DNA of 64,000 nucleotides from Pseudolysobacter antarcticus (GCF_004168365.1 NZ_CP035704.1:310001-374000), one strand, 5' to 3'; shown: positions 18,218 through 29,470, counted from the stretch's first letter. Numbers and translations are program-made. Notes: generated by a model from the sequence alone, not told the origin.

Positions 18218-18853
18218 TCAATGTCCTTCTTTGGCCGCCTTCACCAAATCCCGGTAATGCTGCTGCTGCACTTCAAACTTTTTCGCCAGATCGACTTTCT
18301 CTGCCTCGCGACGTGCAATATAAGCGTTGTGATCATTCAGGCTGTTGCGCAGATCGGCAATATGTTTGGTCAGCGTGGGCGGCACGGGCTGGCCGTTGTG
18401 CTCGATCTCGCCAGCACGCGCGAGGAAATCAGCGAGGGTTTTTTCCTCATTGGCGATACCGGTTTTTGCTGAAGTGATGTTCTGATCGATCGCATCGATC
18501 TGCGCCAGCTGCGCCTTCGCCAGTTCGTCAACGGTCGCGTATGCGGATAGCATCTGTTGATCGTTACGATTTTGCTGATCGTTCTGGCGCTGGGTTTCCT
18601 GCTTGCGTTTGGCTTCTTCCTGCGCCGCTTTCAGCTCGCCCGGCGTTTTTGCGCGATCCACATGTTTCACCACGATGCCTTGCGCATTGACGATGTCGTA
18701 GCCGACCTCCACCGCTTCTGGTGGCAACGCGTCGGCAAAATGCAGACTGCCTTGCGCGTCTTTCCATTTGTATTTCACATGGCTTGCGGACTGCGCGACG
18801 GCGATGCCGGTGCAAAACGTGGCGAGCAGAATAAGGAGGGCAGATTTGCGCAT
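18218..18853 (-). CDS. DUF4124 domain-containing exported coiled-coil protein
   Basis: 211 residues from the ATG at 18853, preceded by GGGGAA at good spacing. A signal peptide (MRKSALLILLATFCTGIAVAQ) is followed by the DUF4124 signature, here YKWKDAQGSLHFADALPPEA (the usual pattern is Y-x-W-x-D-x-x-G-x-x-x-Y-S/A-D-x-P-P). The rest is a charged Gln/Lys/Glu-rich coiled coil. Proteins of this type are periplasmic and common in Xanthomonadales, with no assigned function. It lies downstream of pyrE. Confidence 0.85.
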   Translation of the reverse strand: MRKSALLILLATFCTGIAVAQSASHVKYKWKDAQGSLHFADALPPEAVEVGYDIVNAQGIVVKHVDRAKTPGELKAAQEEAKRKQETQRQNDQQNRNDQQMLSAYATVDELAKAQLAQIDAIDQNITSAKTGIANEEKTLADFLARAGEIEHNGQPVPPTLTKHIADLRNSLNDHNAYIARREAEKVDLAKKFEVQQQHYRDLVKAAKEGH

Positions 18854-18924
18854 GTCATTCCCCAATAAATCGTGATTGGTATCGATGTGGTAGCGAATAA
18901 AACGAAGCCGATATTGGCGTTGTA

Positions 18925-19599
18925 TCACACACCATATTGTTGGCGATATTCAGCGAGTCTGGCGTGATGCAGCGCGAGCGTGGGATTGTTTTGCGTAAGT
19001 GTGAGCAACTCGGTCAGGCGTGCGATTGCCAGCACCGGGATGGAAAATTCCGCACTGACTTCCTGCGCTGCCGACAACGTGCTTTGGCCGCGCTCCTCGC
19101 GATCCAGCGCAATCAGCACGCCGCACGGCGTCGCGCCATGCGCGTGAATCAGCGCGAGTGATTCGCGGATCGCGGTGCCGGCGGTGATCACATCATCGAC
19201 GATCAATACGCGCCCGGCGAGCGGCGCGCCGATCAACATGCCGCCTTCGCCGTGCGCCTTGGCCTCCTTGCGGTTGTAGGCCACTGGCACATTGCGATCG
19301 TATTTTGTCGCCAGCGTGACTGCGGTGGCGGCGGCCAGCGGAATGCCTTTGTAGGCCGGGCCGAACAACATGTCGAAACCGATATCCGAGGCGAGCACCG
19401 ATGCCGCGTACGCGCTGCCGAGTGCGGCCAGATCGGCGCCGCTGTCGAAACGCCCAGCGTTGAAAAAATACGGGCTGATACGTCCGGATTTCAGCGTGAA
19501 TTCGCCAAATCGCAAGGCGTCACGGCGCAGCGCCAGATCGAGAAAGTCGCGTTGATAAGCGTGCACGCGGTTCGGTTCCGAATCGAAAGCGGCCATCAT
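18925..19599 (-). CDS. pyrE: Orotate phosphoribosyltransferase
   Basis: 224 residues. It joins orotate to PRPP to give OMP in pyrimidine synthesis. The PRPP-binding motif is [18 protein letters not shown]. The N-terminal region [21 protein letters not shown] and the flexible loop [13 protein letters not shown] are typical of the E. coli-type enzyme. It is divergent from xthA (102 bases apart), as pyrE and exonuclease III genes often are in Xanthomonas and Pseudomonas relatives. It leads a probable operon with the DUF4124 gene. Confidence 0.95.
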   Translation of the reverse strand: MMAAFDSEPNRVHAYQRDFLDLALRRDALRFGEFTLKSGRISPYFFNAGRFDSGADLAALGSAYAASVLASDIGFDMLFGPAYKGIPLAAATAVTLATKYDRNVPVAYNRKEAKAHGEGGMLIGAPLAGRVLIVDDVITAGTAIRESLALIHAHGATPCGVLIALDREERGQSTLSAAQEVSAEFSIPVLAIARLTELLTLTQNNPTLALHHARLAEYRQQYGV

Positions 19600-19701
19600 A
19601 GCAAGCCCGTTGCATGCAGCGTTGTGACCGCTCGCCGCTGCTGTCCGATCGGCATTGATTCGGCTACTCTGTGGCCTTCGTTTTCACGCCGAACCAAACC
19701 C

Positions 19702-20472
19702 ATGCGCATCATTTCTTTCAACGCCAACGGTATCCGTTCGGCGGCGAGCAAAGGCTTCTTCGAATGGCTTGCAACGCAGGATGCAGATGTTGTGTGCCTG
19801 CAGGAAACCAAGGCACAGGAACACCAACTTGCCGATGCGCTGTTTCGCCCGCTGGGTTACTCGGTCTATTTCCGCGATGCCAGCACCAAAAAAGGCTATA
19901 GCGGTGTCGCGATCTATACACGGCGCGCGCCGGATGAAGTTCGCACCGCGATGGGCTGGACAGATTTCGACGAAGAAGGCCGCTATATTGAAGCGCGTTT
20001 CGGCAATCTCAGCGTGGTCTCGTTCTACATCCCGTCGGGAAGTTCCGGCGATGAACGACAGGCATTCAAGTTCAAGGTGATGGACTGGCTCACGCCGCAA
20101 TTGCAGCAGTGGCGCGACAGCGGACGCGACTACGTTCTGTGCGGCGACTGGAACATCGTGCACACCCGCAACGACATCAAGAACTGGTCGTCGAACCAGA
20201 AGAATTCCGGCTGCTTGCCCGCAGAACGCGCGTGGCTCGATCTGCTGTTCGGCGGCCAAGGTTGGGTCGACAGTTTCCGCGCGTTGAAACCCGATGCGGT
20301 CGAATACACTTGGTGGTCGAATCGCGGCCAGGCGCGCGCGAACAATGTCGGTTGGCGTATCGATTACCAGATCGTGACGCCATCTTTGCGTGAGCGTTTG
20401 CAGAGTTGTTCGATCTATACCGAGCAACGCTTTTCTGATCACGCGCCGTATTTGGTCGACTACCGCGCATGA
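19702..20472 (+). CDS. xthA: Exodeoxyribonuclease III (AP endonuclease)
   Basis: 256 residues from the ATG at 19702 (MRIISFNANGIRSA, the family beginning). It cleaves at abasic sites and acts as a 3'-5' exonuclease in base-excision repair. Conserved metal and catalytic motifs are LQETKAQ, GYSGVAIYTR, LCGDWNIVHTRNDI, TWWSNRGQARANNVGWRIDYQI and the C-terminal SDHAPYLVDY. It stops 7 bases before the ampG start, so the two are probably one operon. Confidence 0.95.
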   Translation: MRIISFNANGIRSAASKGFFEWLATQDADVVCLQETKAQEHQLADALFRPLGYSVYFRDASTKKGYSGVAIYTRRAPDEVRTAMGWTDFDEEGRYIEARFGNLSVVSFYIPSGSSGDERQAFKFKVMDWLTPQLQQWRDSGRDYVLCGDWNIVHTRNDIKNWSSNQKNSGCLPAERAWLDLLFGGQGWVDSFRALKPDAVEYTWWSNRGQARANNVGWRIDYQIVTPSLRERLQSCSIYTEQRFSDHAPYLVDYRA

Positions 20473-20479
20473 GTCGGCC

Positions 20480-21784
20480 ATGAGCGCCGCCACGCGCAGC
20501 GCCAGACCATCGGTCTGGACTGCGTTCGCGCAGCCCGCGGCGTGGACGATGTTCCTGTTCGGCTTCTCGTCGGGATTGCCGTTTCTGCTGGTCGCCGGCA
20601 CGCTGGCGTATTGGCTCAAGGAAAACGACATCCAGCTGAAAGACATCACGATGATCGCGAGCGCCGGAATGACGTACGCGTTCAAGTTTCTGTGGGCGCC
20701 ACTGCTTGATCATTGGCGTATGCCAGGTTTCGCGCAGCTCGGTCAGCGGCGCGGTTGGTTGCTGTTCGCGCAAATCGGTGTGGTGATCGGATTGATCGCC
20801 ATGGCGGCGCTGACCCCCATGCACTTGTACGCGTTCGTGGCGGCCACGCTCGTCGTCGCGTTTTTTGGCGCGACGCAGGACATTGCGGTTGACGCTTATC
20901 GTATCGAAATTGCACCGCTTGACGCGCAAGGCGCACTGGTTGCGACCTATTCGCTGGGCTATCGCATTGCGCTGATTTTGTCGGGCGCATTGGCGCTGAT
21001 CTTGGCCGATCATCTGCCGTGGAGCTGGGTTTACCTCGTGATGGCTGCCGCCATGATCATTCCGATCCTCGGCAATCTGTACGCGCGCGAGCCGATCGCC
21101 GAGCGTTTGCTGCCGGCACGCTGGAGCGATGCGATGCGCTTGGCCATCATCGATCCGTTCGCTGATTTTTTTCGTCGTTATGGCTGGCATCTCGCCGGCG
21201 CGACGTTGTTGTTCATCCTGTTGTTCAAGATTCCCGAGCAAGCCACGGTCGGCGGCATCATGAGTCCGTTTTACCGCGACATGGGTTTCAGCAAGACCGA
21301 AATCGGCGCGGTAACCAAGATCTACGGCGTGTGGATCGGCATCGTCGGCGTATTTCTCGGCGGCGCTGCGGTCGCGCGGTGGGGCGCGTGGCGCTCGTTG
21401 TGTGCGTCGATCATCCTTTGCGGCAGCAGTAATTTGTTGTATCTGTGCCTGATCGCGCATCCGGGCGATTTGATGGTGCTGACGGCGGTGATTTCCTGCG
21501 AGAACCTGACCTTGGGTTTCCTCGGCCCGCCCACGGTTGCGTTCTTGTCATCGCTGGTGAATCGCAAACATACGGCGACGCAGTACGCGCTGCTGAGTTC
21601 GATGGTCAATCTGCCTGGCAAGGTGCTCGGTTTTTTTGCCGGCGGGATTGCCGCAGCCACCGGTTACGGCATGTATTTCATCATCACGGTGCTCGCCGTC
21701 GTGCCGACAGCGGCGTTGTTCATTTATTTGTGGCCGCATTTTCGCGGTCTTGATGCTGCTGACAAGCCGGCTCGGGAGGTCTGA
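20480..21784 (+). CDS. ampG: AmpG-type muropeptide transporter (MFS)
   Basis: 434 residues from the ATG at 20480, with about 12 membrane helices. The beginning, WTMFLFGFSSGLPFLLVAGTLAYWLKEN, and FKFLWAPLLDHW match AmpG permeases, which carry GlcNAc-anhydroMurNAc peptides from the periplasm into the cytoplasm for cell-wall recycling. ATQDIAVDAYRIE is the conserved MFS motif of this subfamily. The AnmK kinase gene, acting on a product of the imported muropeptides, lies 1.6 kb downstream. It is coupled to xthA by short spacing. Confidence 0.85.
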   Translation: MSAATRSARPSVWTAFAQPAAWTMFLFGFSSGLPFLLVAGTLAYWLKENDIQLKDITMIASAGMTYAFKFLWAPLLDHWRMPGFAQLGQRRGWLLFAQIGVVIGLIAMAALTPMHLYAFVAATLVVAFFGATQDIAVDAYRIEIAPLDAQGALVATYSLGYRIALILSGALALILADHLPWSWVYLVMAAAMIIPILGNLYAREPIAERLLPARWSDAMRLAIIDPFADFFRRYGWHLAGATLLFILLFKIPEQATVGGIMSPFYRDMGFSKTEIGAVTKIYGVWIGIVGVFLGGAAVARWGAWRSLCASIILCGSSNLLYLCLIAHPGDLMVLTAVISCENLTLGFLGPPTVAFLSSLVNRKHTATQYALLSSMVNLPGKVLGFFAGGIAAATGYGMYFIITVLAVVPTAALFIYLWPHFRGLDAADKPAREV

Positions 21785-21944
21785 ACATCTTGCCGATCAT
21801 ATCGAGGCCATGATGTTTGCTCGTGTCGGCGCGCGTATTCGCTAAAATCGCCGATTAGTGTTGCTTGTCGTAATTATTTCCATGTAATCTCGCGCCGGTT
21901 TGTCGGTGCTGTTGCGTGGCACGAATATCATCAGGGGATTCGGG

Positions 21945-22697
21945 TTGAAAAAAATATCTATTGCGGGCTTCATGCGCGCGGGTTGTTTGTTGGCTCTTGT
22001 TTCGATGCTTGCGGCGTGTGTTTCGGCGCCGCCGAAGCAGGCCTACAACCGCGAGGCAAATACGACGATCAAGCGTATCGACATATTGCCGATGCCGAAC
22101 TCGGAAGTCGGGCTGGATATTCTCAACAATCCGGGCTACAGCTTTGGTTTGATCGGTCTGGCGATCGCGGAAGCGAACATGGCGCCGAAACGCAACTGGA
22201 TCGAAGCTCAAGTCAGACAGGGAAATTTCGATCACGTCGCAATATTCCGGGAACGTCTCACTCAAGCGATGGCCGCTAAGGGCTATGAGCTGGTGTGGCC
22301 GACTTCCATTCTCGAAGATGCGAAAAAACCTGCATCGCGCGACAAGTGGGGTTACCGTCAAAGTTATGCCGCCGATGCGAATGCCGAGGCGCAACTCGAT
22401 CTGGCGATTCGTTATGTCGGTTACGCTTCCGCCGGCAGCAGCGACAGTGCGCCGTATCGTCCGACCGTGGCACTCTCGGCGAAGCTGGTGAGCCGTGATG
22501 GCAAGACTGCGCTGATGGTCGATCAGATCATCTACAACCCGGTTTTCCCCAACAGCCAGTCGGCCATCACCATCAATGCGGATCCGGCCTATACCTATCC
22601 CGAATTCAACGCGCTGCAGGCGTCTGGTGCCAAGGCGCTCGATGGTTTGCGCAAGGCGCTTGAAAGCACTGCTGACGAGCTGGCCAAGCAATATTGA
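21945..22697 (+). CDS. Lipoprotein of unknown function
   Basis: About 250 residues from a TTG at 21945 (AGGGGA 6-7 bases upstream, giving LKKISIAGFMRAGCLLALV...); an ATG at 21972 is the alternative. The lipobox SMLAAC is clear, so the mature protein is lipid-anchored from the Cys. The rest is a soluble domain (KRIDILPMPNSEVGLDILNNPGY..., LVSRDGKTALMVDQIIYN, GAKALDGLRKALESTADELAKQY). I do not recognise the family. It is followed directly by a second lipoprotein with a TGATG overlap, so the pair probably works together. Confidence 0.75.
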   Translation: MKKISIAGFMRAGCLLALVSMLAACVSAPPKQAYNREANTTIKRIDILPMPNSEVGLDILNNPGYSFGLIGLAIAEANMAPKRNWIEAQVRQGNFDHVAIFRERLTQAMAAKGYELVWPTSILEDAKKPASRDKWGYRQSYAADANAEAQLDLAIRYVGYASAGSSDSAPYRPTVALSAKLVSRDGKTALMVDQIIYNPVFPNSQSAITINADPAYTYPEFNALQASGAKALDGLRKALESTADELAKQY

Positions 22698-23371
22698 TGT
22701 TGCCGCAGGTGCGTCTCGGTTTCATCGCATGGACGTTGCTCATGAGTGCAACGTTGCCAGGTTGCGTGGCCCAACCTGCACGCACTGGTGTGGTTCGTTA
22801 TACGACAACGACGGCGTGCGTCGACGCAATATCCGCGCTGCAACCACGTTCGATTCCACCACCGGATAAAAACGACAGCCCGGCAGTATTCGTGTTTGAT
22901 TCGAGCAGCGTATGTCTGCGTGATGCGCAAAACACCAGGCGACCTGCGCTGCTGCTTTCGTTGGCGGAAGTTTCGATTCCCGCGGAAATCCTGATCAGCT
23001 CCTCCGGTCGCGGCGAGGTCACGCTGGCGCCGCTGATCAGCGTGCTCGATAAAGATTTCATCGAGCAATCGCGCTATCCGTTCGAGAAGTTTACAAAGCG
23101 TGGCACCGATTTTTCGATGTCTGTGTTCTTGAACGATGCGGGTCGGCAACCGGCGTATTTGCTGATCGTTGCGGATGACGTCTGGCTGGGCAAAGACAAT
23201 CTCACCGTCGCCGGTAAAAGTCAGACCACAGTGTGGTCAACCGGTTTGGTGACGGGTGCATACACATCTGGCTATGAGGCACGACAATTGTCTACATTTT
23301 CCGATCTGGGCAGTTTAACCATCAAGCGGAAAAGCTACGCACCGCCCTCGCTGGAAGAAACGCACAACTAG
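22697..23371 (+). CDS. MalM-like periplasmic lipoprotein
   Basis: 224 residues starting at the ATG that overlaps the stop of the upstream lipoprotein gene (TGATG). Signal and lipobox: FIAWTLLMSATLPGC. The order TACVDAISAL, SPAVFVFDSSSVC, RRPALLLSLAEVSIPAEILISSSG, LAPLISVLDKDFIEQSRYPFEKF and AYLLIVADD resembles the MalM (maltose operon periplasmic protein) fold, in which a cysteine-bearing start is followed by F-x-F and an LD-x-x-F strand. This is a weak-to-moderate family call from pattern. No maltose genes are nearby. Confidence 0.6.
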   Translation: MLPQVRLGFIAWTLLMSATLPGCVAQPARTGVVRYTTTTACVDAISALQPRSIPPPDKNDSPAVFVFDSSSVCLRDAQNTRRPALLLSLAEVSIPAEILISSSGRGEVTLAPLISVLDKDFIEQSRYPFEKFTKRGTDFSMSVFLNDAGRQPAYLLIVADDVWLGKDNLTVAGKSQTTVWSTGLVTGAYTSGYEARQLSTFSDLGSLTIKRKSYAPPSLEETHN

Positions 23372-23416
23372 TTTTGCAGACTGCTTGCGTTGGTCCCGCA
23401 ACGGTACCAACCACGC

Positions 23417-24538
23417 TCAGGAATAGATTCCTCCGAGCAAACGCGGCCCGCGCGCGCCGGTAACGGTGTCGATGTTCGATACGGGCCGCGCTTCGATGCG
23501 CTCGCGCGCTAGCCATGCAAACAGCATGGCTTCGACGAAATCCGGATCGACTCCAAGAGTCGCCACACTGTCGACGCTAACCGGCGCCAGCGAGTTCGCA
23601 AGCGCCTGCAGCAATCGCGCATTGTGCACGCCGCCACCACAAACGAAAACTTCGCGCGTATCGGCGGCGTATGCGCGGATCGCATCGGCGATGGTTTCCG
23701 CGGCGAGTGCGAGGAGTGTGGCCTGCACATTGTTCGGGGCGATAGCTAATCCATGCAAATGGCTTTGCAGCCACGTCAGATGAAACACTTCGCGCCCGGT
23801 ACTTTTGGGTGGTGGTGCGGCGAAGTATGGATCGGATTTGAGTCGTGCAAGCAACTCAATATCAACCTTGCCTGAAGAAGCAAATGCGCCATCGCTATCG
23901 TAAGGTTGGCCGAGATGCTGCTCGACCCAAGCATCGAGCAGGCAGCTCGCCGGGCCGGTATCGAATCCCAGCAGGGGCGCGTGCTGATTGCTCGCGAGTG
24001 GGTTGCCCGGAAGAATCGTGATGTTGGCGATGCCGCCGAGATTGAGAACGACCCGCGGCGTGGTGCTTGGCGTGAGCATTGCAGCATGAAATGCCGGGGC
24101 GAGCGGCGCACCATGACCACCCGCAGCCATGTCGCGACGGCGAAAATCGGCGACGGTGGTGATGCCGGTGTGTTCGGCAATCAGATTCGGATCCCCCAAC
24201 TGCAATGTATACGGCTGCGCCAACAATGGCCGGTGACGCAGTGTTTGTCCGTGCGAGCCGATCGCGCGAACCGCGCCGGCTGGCACGTTGGCCTTGCGCA
24301 ACAATTCATTCGCTGCCGCGGCGAACGCGCACGCGATGCGTCCATCGAGTTCGCCAAGCTCATCCAGTGAGATGCGGCCATCGCCTTGCGCGAGCCGCAG
24401 AATCTGCTCTCGCAACTCAGGTGGATACGGATACGCGAGGCTGGCGCGCAATTGAATGATCGGCTCGAAGCTGACCAGTGCCGCATCGATGGCATCCGCG
24501 CTGGTGCCGGAAATCAGACCGAGATACAACGCGGACAT
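23417..24538 (-). CDS. anmK: Anhydro-N-acetylmuramic acid kinase
   Basis: 373 residues, full length. It phosphorylates and opens 1,6-anhydro-MurNAc to MurNAc-6-P in peptidoglycan recycling. Family marks: the N-terminal ATP-site LGLISGTSADAIDAAL, GSHGQTLRHRP, VADFRRRDMAAGGHGAPL and VVLNLGGIANITIL, then the C-terminal FVCGGGVHNARLL. It lies 22 bases downstream of the M23 endopeptidase gene on the same strand, a neighbourhood conserved in Pseudomonas and Xanthomonas. Confidence 0.95.
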   Translation of the reverse strand: MSALYLGLISGTSADAIDAALVSFEPIIQLRASLAYPYPPELREQILRLAQGDGRISLDELGELDGRIACAFAAAANELLRKANVPAGAVRAIGSHGQTLRHRPLLAQPYTLQLGDPNLIAEHTGITTVADFRRRDMAAGGHGAPLAPAFHAAMLTPSTTPRVVLNLGGIANITILPGNPLASNQHAPLLGFDTGPASCLLDAWVEQHLGQPYDSDGAFASSGKVDIELLARLKSDPYFAAPPPKSTGREVFHLTWLQSHLHGLAIAPNNVQATLLALAAETIADAIRAYAADTREVFVCGGGVHNARLLQALANSLAPVSVDSVATLGVDPDFVEAMLFAWLARERIEARPVSNIDTVTGARGPRLLGGIYS

Positions 24539-24560
24539 TCAGCTTTCCGGAGCTAGCGAA

Positions 24561-26009
24561 TTATTTGGCGGATGCCAAGCGCTGCGTCGATTCCAGCGTG
24601 TGCAGGCGCGCGATCATTGGTTGGCTTTGCAGACGGAAACGTGCGAGTTCGCTGTTTGGCAGCGGTTCGGCTTTCGGCAAGGTCACCGTGAGCGGATCGC
24701 GATGTTGCCCATCGATGCGAAATTCGTAATGCAGGTGCGGGCCGGTGGCAAGGCCGGTCATGCCGACAAAACCGATAGTCTGGCCTTGGCTCACATGCTG
24801 GCCGACTGCGATGCTGCCGAAGCGCGACATGTGACCGTATAGCGTGCTGTAGTGGCCGCCGTGCTGCAGCACGACCACATTGCCGTAACCGTTTTGCCAG
24901 CCGCGGAATGCAACCTTGGCATCACCGGCGGCGCGCACCGGCGTACCGATTGGCGCGGCGTAGTCGACACCTTGATGCGCGCGCATGTAGCCAAGAATTG
25001 GATGCATGCGACCGGTCGAGAACATCGAGGAAATTCGTGTGAATGCGACCGGTGTGAGCAGGAAGGTCTTGCGCAGCGGGCGACCGTCTTCGCTGTAATA
25101 CATGGTGTTGCCTTCGCTATCGGTGTAGCGAATCGCCGAATAACGCTTGCCTTGATTGGTGAACGTCGCGGCGATGATGTCGCCGTCGCGCAGACGGTCG
25201 CCTTCGCGATACATGTCGTCGTAGACCACGCTGAAGCTGTCGCCTTCGCGCAGGCCACGCAGGAAATCGATATCGTAGCCGAGTGCATCGGCGAGCTTGA
25301 GCACCATCGCATCGCTGAGTCCGGCTTGCTCACCGGCCTCGAACAACGAACGCGTGATCACGCCGTGGCCGATATGAGTGCGGCGTTCCAGCGGCCGATT
25401 CAGAATCTGCTGCTGCCCGGCGTTGCTACCAAGGCTCACAGTGACCCGGGTGTGATCGTCGCGATCGAATCGCACTGCGCTGACATGGCCGTCGGTCGTT
25501 GTATCAAACGCGAATTCGTCGCCCGGATGGATATTGCGCAACGCGCTGGCGTTGTCGCGATTTTCGAGCACGGTCTGCAGCGCGGTGGCATCGACGCCGG
25601 CTTTCTGGAAGATGTCGGACGCGTTCTGCCCGGATTGCACGCTGAAGACACGCCAGTTGTGCGAATCTGCTTCTATCGTCGAGGCCGTTGCATCGATCGG
25701 GTTTTCCAGCGCGGGTGGCAACGGCAGGTTCACGGTCAATCGACTGCCCGCATCCGGCGGCGGCTGGCGCATGGCGCTGGCCCAATTCGGCATCACGATG
25801 CCGATCAAGACACACAATACGATGGCGGCGCCGCCGAGAATCCAGTGCTCACGGCGCCACGAGATCGGTGCGGTCGCGACGTTCTGCAAAAACGTCCATG
25901 CCGACCAGTGCGAGTAAAAACGGAAGTGGCCGCGTTGCGCACGGCGCCGCAGGGCGAGCCGTCTTGCATTGCGTCGTGCGTTCGCGTTGCGAGCAGTCTG
26001 TTCGGTCAC
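24561..26009 (-). CDS. Membrane-anchored M23 family murein endopeptidase
   Basis: 482 residues. A basic cytoplasmic N-terminus is followed by one membrane helix (about 55-75, ILGGAAIVLCVLIGIVMP), an OapA/LysM-like region (about 110-200, VFSVQSGQNASDIFQKAGVD), an M23-associated N-domain and the C-terminal peptidase. Zinc ligands are visible as HQGVDYAAPIGTP (H-x4-D) and GPHLHYEFR (H-x-H), with HMSRFGS between. This is the layout of MepM/YebA-type D,D-endopeptidases that cut cross-links for cell-wall growth. It is divergent from tyrS and upstream of anmK. Confidence 0.9.
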   Translation of the reverse strand: MTEQTARNANARRNARRLALRRRAQRGHFRFYSHWSAWTFLQNVATAPISWRREHWILGGAAIVLCVLIGIVMPNWASAMRQPPPDAGSRLTVNLPLPPALENPIDATASTIEADSHNWRVFSVQSGQNASDIFQKAGVDATALQTVLENRDNASALRNIHPGDEFAFDTTTDGHVSAVRFDRDDHTRVTVSLGSNAGQQQILNRPLERRTHIGHGVITRSLFEAGEQAGLSDAMVLKLADALGYDIDFLRGLREGDSFSVVYDDMYREGDRLRDGDIIAATFTNQGKRYSAIRYTDSEGNTMYYSEDGRPLRKTFLLTPVAFTRISSMFSTGRMHPILGYMRAHQGVDYAAPIGTPVRAAGDAKVAFRGWQNGYGNVVVLQHGGHYSTLYGHMSRFGSIAVGQHVSQGQTIGFVGMTGLATGPHLHYEFRIDGQHRDPLTVTLPKAEPLPNSELARFRLQSQPMIARLHTLESTQRLASAK

Positions 26010-26211
26010 GTTATCGAAATCCGGCTAGTCGGGGCGTACCATAGCGGTCGGTTCGACAGCCGTCAACGCAAGGCGCCACAAGGGTTTGCATGATGTGGCC
26101 GACTAACGAATAATTAACGTCAGCCGCGGTCGAAAACCGCTTTCTTTCGATTTACACCCACGTCGGATGCGCCCGCAAGATCGGGTGTGTATCCGCGTCA
26201 ACGAGGTAGAC

Positions 26212-27423
26212 ATGACCGAACTACAGAATGCGCTCGACCTGATCGGTCGCGGTGCGGAAGAAATCATCAAGCACGAAGATCTGCTCGCGCGCCTCAAGCT
26301 CGGCCGCCCGCTGCGCATCAAGGCTGGATTCGATCCGACCGCACCGGATCTGCACCTCGGTCATACCGTGTTGCTCAACAAGATGCGCCAATTCCAAGAG
26401 CTCGGTCATCAGGTGATTTTTCTGATCGGCGACTTCACCGGCATGATCGGTGATCCGACCGGCAAGAACGTCACGCGCAAGCCGCTTACGCCCGAGGAGA
26501 TCGCCGCCAACGCGCGCACCTATGAGGCGCAGGTATACAAGGTGCTGGATCGCGAACGCACCGAGATCCGTTTCAACTCGGAGTGGTTCGGTGCGATGAC
26601 GGCGGCGGACATGATCAAGCTCGCGGCCAAACACACGGTAGCGCGCATGCTCGAGCGCGACGATTTCGACAAACGCTACAAGGGCGGCCTGCCGATCGCA
26701 ATCCACGAATTCTTGTATCCGCTGGTGCAAGGCTACGATTCGGTCGCGCTGAAAGCAGATGTCGAACTCGGTGGCACCGATCAGAAATTCAACCTCCTGG
26801 TTGGCCGGCAATTGCAGGAGGACGTTGGCCAGCCGCCGCAGATCGTGTTGACCATGCCGTTGCTCGAAGGCCTGGATGGTGTCAACAAGATGTCCAAGTC
26901 ACTCGGCAACTATATCGGCATCAATGAGCCGGCGAATGAGATCTTCGGCAAGACGATGCGTTTGTCAGACGATCTGATGTGGCGCTATTTCGAGCTGTTG
27001 TCGTTTGCGAAATCCACAGCGGATATCCAGCGCATGCGTGCCGAGGTCGCTGGCGGCCAGCTCAATCCGCGCGATTGCAAGATGGATCTGGCGGCGGAGC
27101 TGGTGGCGCGGTTCCATGATCAAGCCGCCGCGACGGCATCCGTGCAACATTGGCATGAGGTGGTGCAAGGCGGTGGCGTACCGCAGGATATCGTCGCGCA
27201 GGATATTGGTGTGCCCGTGGAAGGTCTGCGGCTTGGCGCTTTGCTCAAGGCCGCGGGGCTGGCGCCGAGTACATCGGAAGCGACACGCAAAATTAGCGAG
27301 CGCGCAGTGCGCGTGGATGGCGAGGTCGTCGAAGATCGCGAGCGTATGTTTGCAGCCGGCGCGGAGCATTTGTTGCAGCTCGGCAAGCGTGGATTTGCGC
27401 GTGTTCGCCTGATCGCCGCATAG
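26212..27423 (+). CDS. tyrS: Tyrosine--tRNA ligase
   Basis: 403 residues from the ATG at 26212, which follows GAGGTAGAC. This class I synthetase charges tRNA-Tyr. ATP motifs are [11 protein letters not shown] (HIGH) and NKMSKSLGN (KMSKS). The short interval between them and the C-terminal S4 RNA-binding domain ([16 protein letters not shown] to end) fit the TyrZ-like type of gammaproteobacteria. It lies immediately upstream of the rRNA operon, as in Xanthomonas. Confidence 0.95.
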   Translation: MTELQNALDLIGRGAEEIIKHEDLLARLKLGRPLRIKAGFDPTAPDLHLGHTVLLNKMRQFQELGHQVIFLIGDFTGMIGDPTGKNVTRKPLTPEEIAANARTYEAQVYKVLDRERTEIRFNSEWFGAMTAADMIKLAAKHTVARMLERDDFDKRYKGGLPIAIHEFLYPLVQGYDSVALKADVELGGTDQKFNLLVGRQLQEDVGQPPQIVLTMPLLEGLDGVNKMSKSLGNYIGINEPANEIFGKTMRLSDDLMWRYFELLSFAKSTADIQRMRAEVAGGQLNPRDCKMDLAAELVARFHDQAAATASVQHWHEVVQGGGVPQDIVAQDIGVPVEGLRLGALLKAAGLAPSTSEATRKISERAVRVDGEVVEDRERMFAAGAEHLLQLGKRGFARVRLIAA

Positions 27424-27591
27424 GAATTTCGTTTTACGAAAATATTTCTATGCAAACGAAAGCGTGTCCGCTAGTATGCGCGGCCCTGCAGAGGAGCGGC
27501 GTCGAAGGCGGGTTGAGTCGGCGCGATTTGTAGGGGGAGATTGATGAGCGTTTGGTTGGAACCTGGGTTGCGAAATTTGCGAAACAGGGTG

Positions 27592-27619
27592 TTGACGAAG
27601 CGTGATTTGGGTGTATGAT
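27592..27619 (+). promoter_or_regulatory. rRNA operon promoter
   Basis: TTGACG (27592-27597) and TATGAT (27614-27619) are separated by 16 bases, a good sigma-70 promoter about 230 bases before 16S. A GC-rich discriminator (GTGCGGCTCC) follows, typical of stringently controlled rRNA promoters. Read by eye; the start point is not known. Confidence 0.7.
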
Positions 27620-27845
27620 GTGCGGCTCCCTGGGACGAAATGTTTCGGGTGCGAATAGCGGAAACGCGGTTCGCTGAAGTCGAAAAGTTCTTTGACAGTA
27701 TGCGCAGGTGAATTGTGTGGGCGCCTTGCAGTGGACGATGTCCATCGAGAAAAAAAGCAAGAGCGTCCCAAGCCTTAAATTGAGTAATCAAAAAACAGCT
27801 TGGGGTCACTCTCTAAAAGTTTGGTTCTTCGGAACCAGTAAGTTC
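27620..27845 (+). ncRNA. rRNA operon leader with boxA and 16S processing stem
   Basis: The leader holds a boxA-like antitermination signal AGTTCTTTGACA (27686-27697), then TTGTGTGGGCGCCTTG (27713-27728), whose exact complement lies after 16S at 29400-29415. The two form the 16-bp base of the RNase III processing stem around pre-16S. A further stem CCCAAGC/GCTTGGG (27768-27806) and a small GGTTC-TTC-GGAACC hairpin (27824-27838) lie next to the mature 5' end. Confidence 0.75.
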
Positions 27846-29380
<1,535 letters not shown>

Positions 29381-29470
29381 CGAGTATGACACGCCGCTTC
29401 AAGGCGCCCACACAAGACACCTGCAATCCAGAGTCGAATCCGTTAGCGCGGAGCGATTCGTCCCCTAAAT

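Noticed and set aside
19252-19701. 150-codon upstream extension of xthA
   Set aside because: It would run antisense through pyrE; MRIISFNANG at 19702 is the normal exonuclease III start.
27434-27809. Three overlapping 107-112 residue frames antisense to the rRNA leader
   Set aside because: They cover the rRNA promoter, boxA and processing stem and show no family resemblance.
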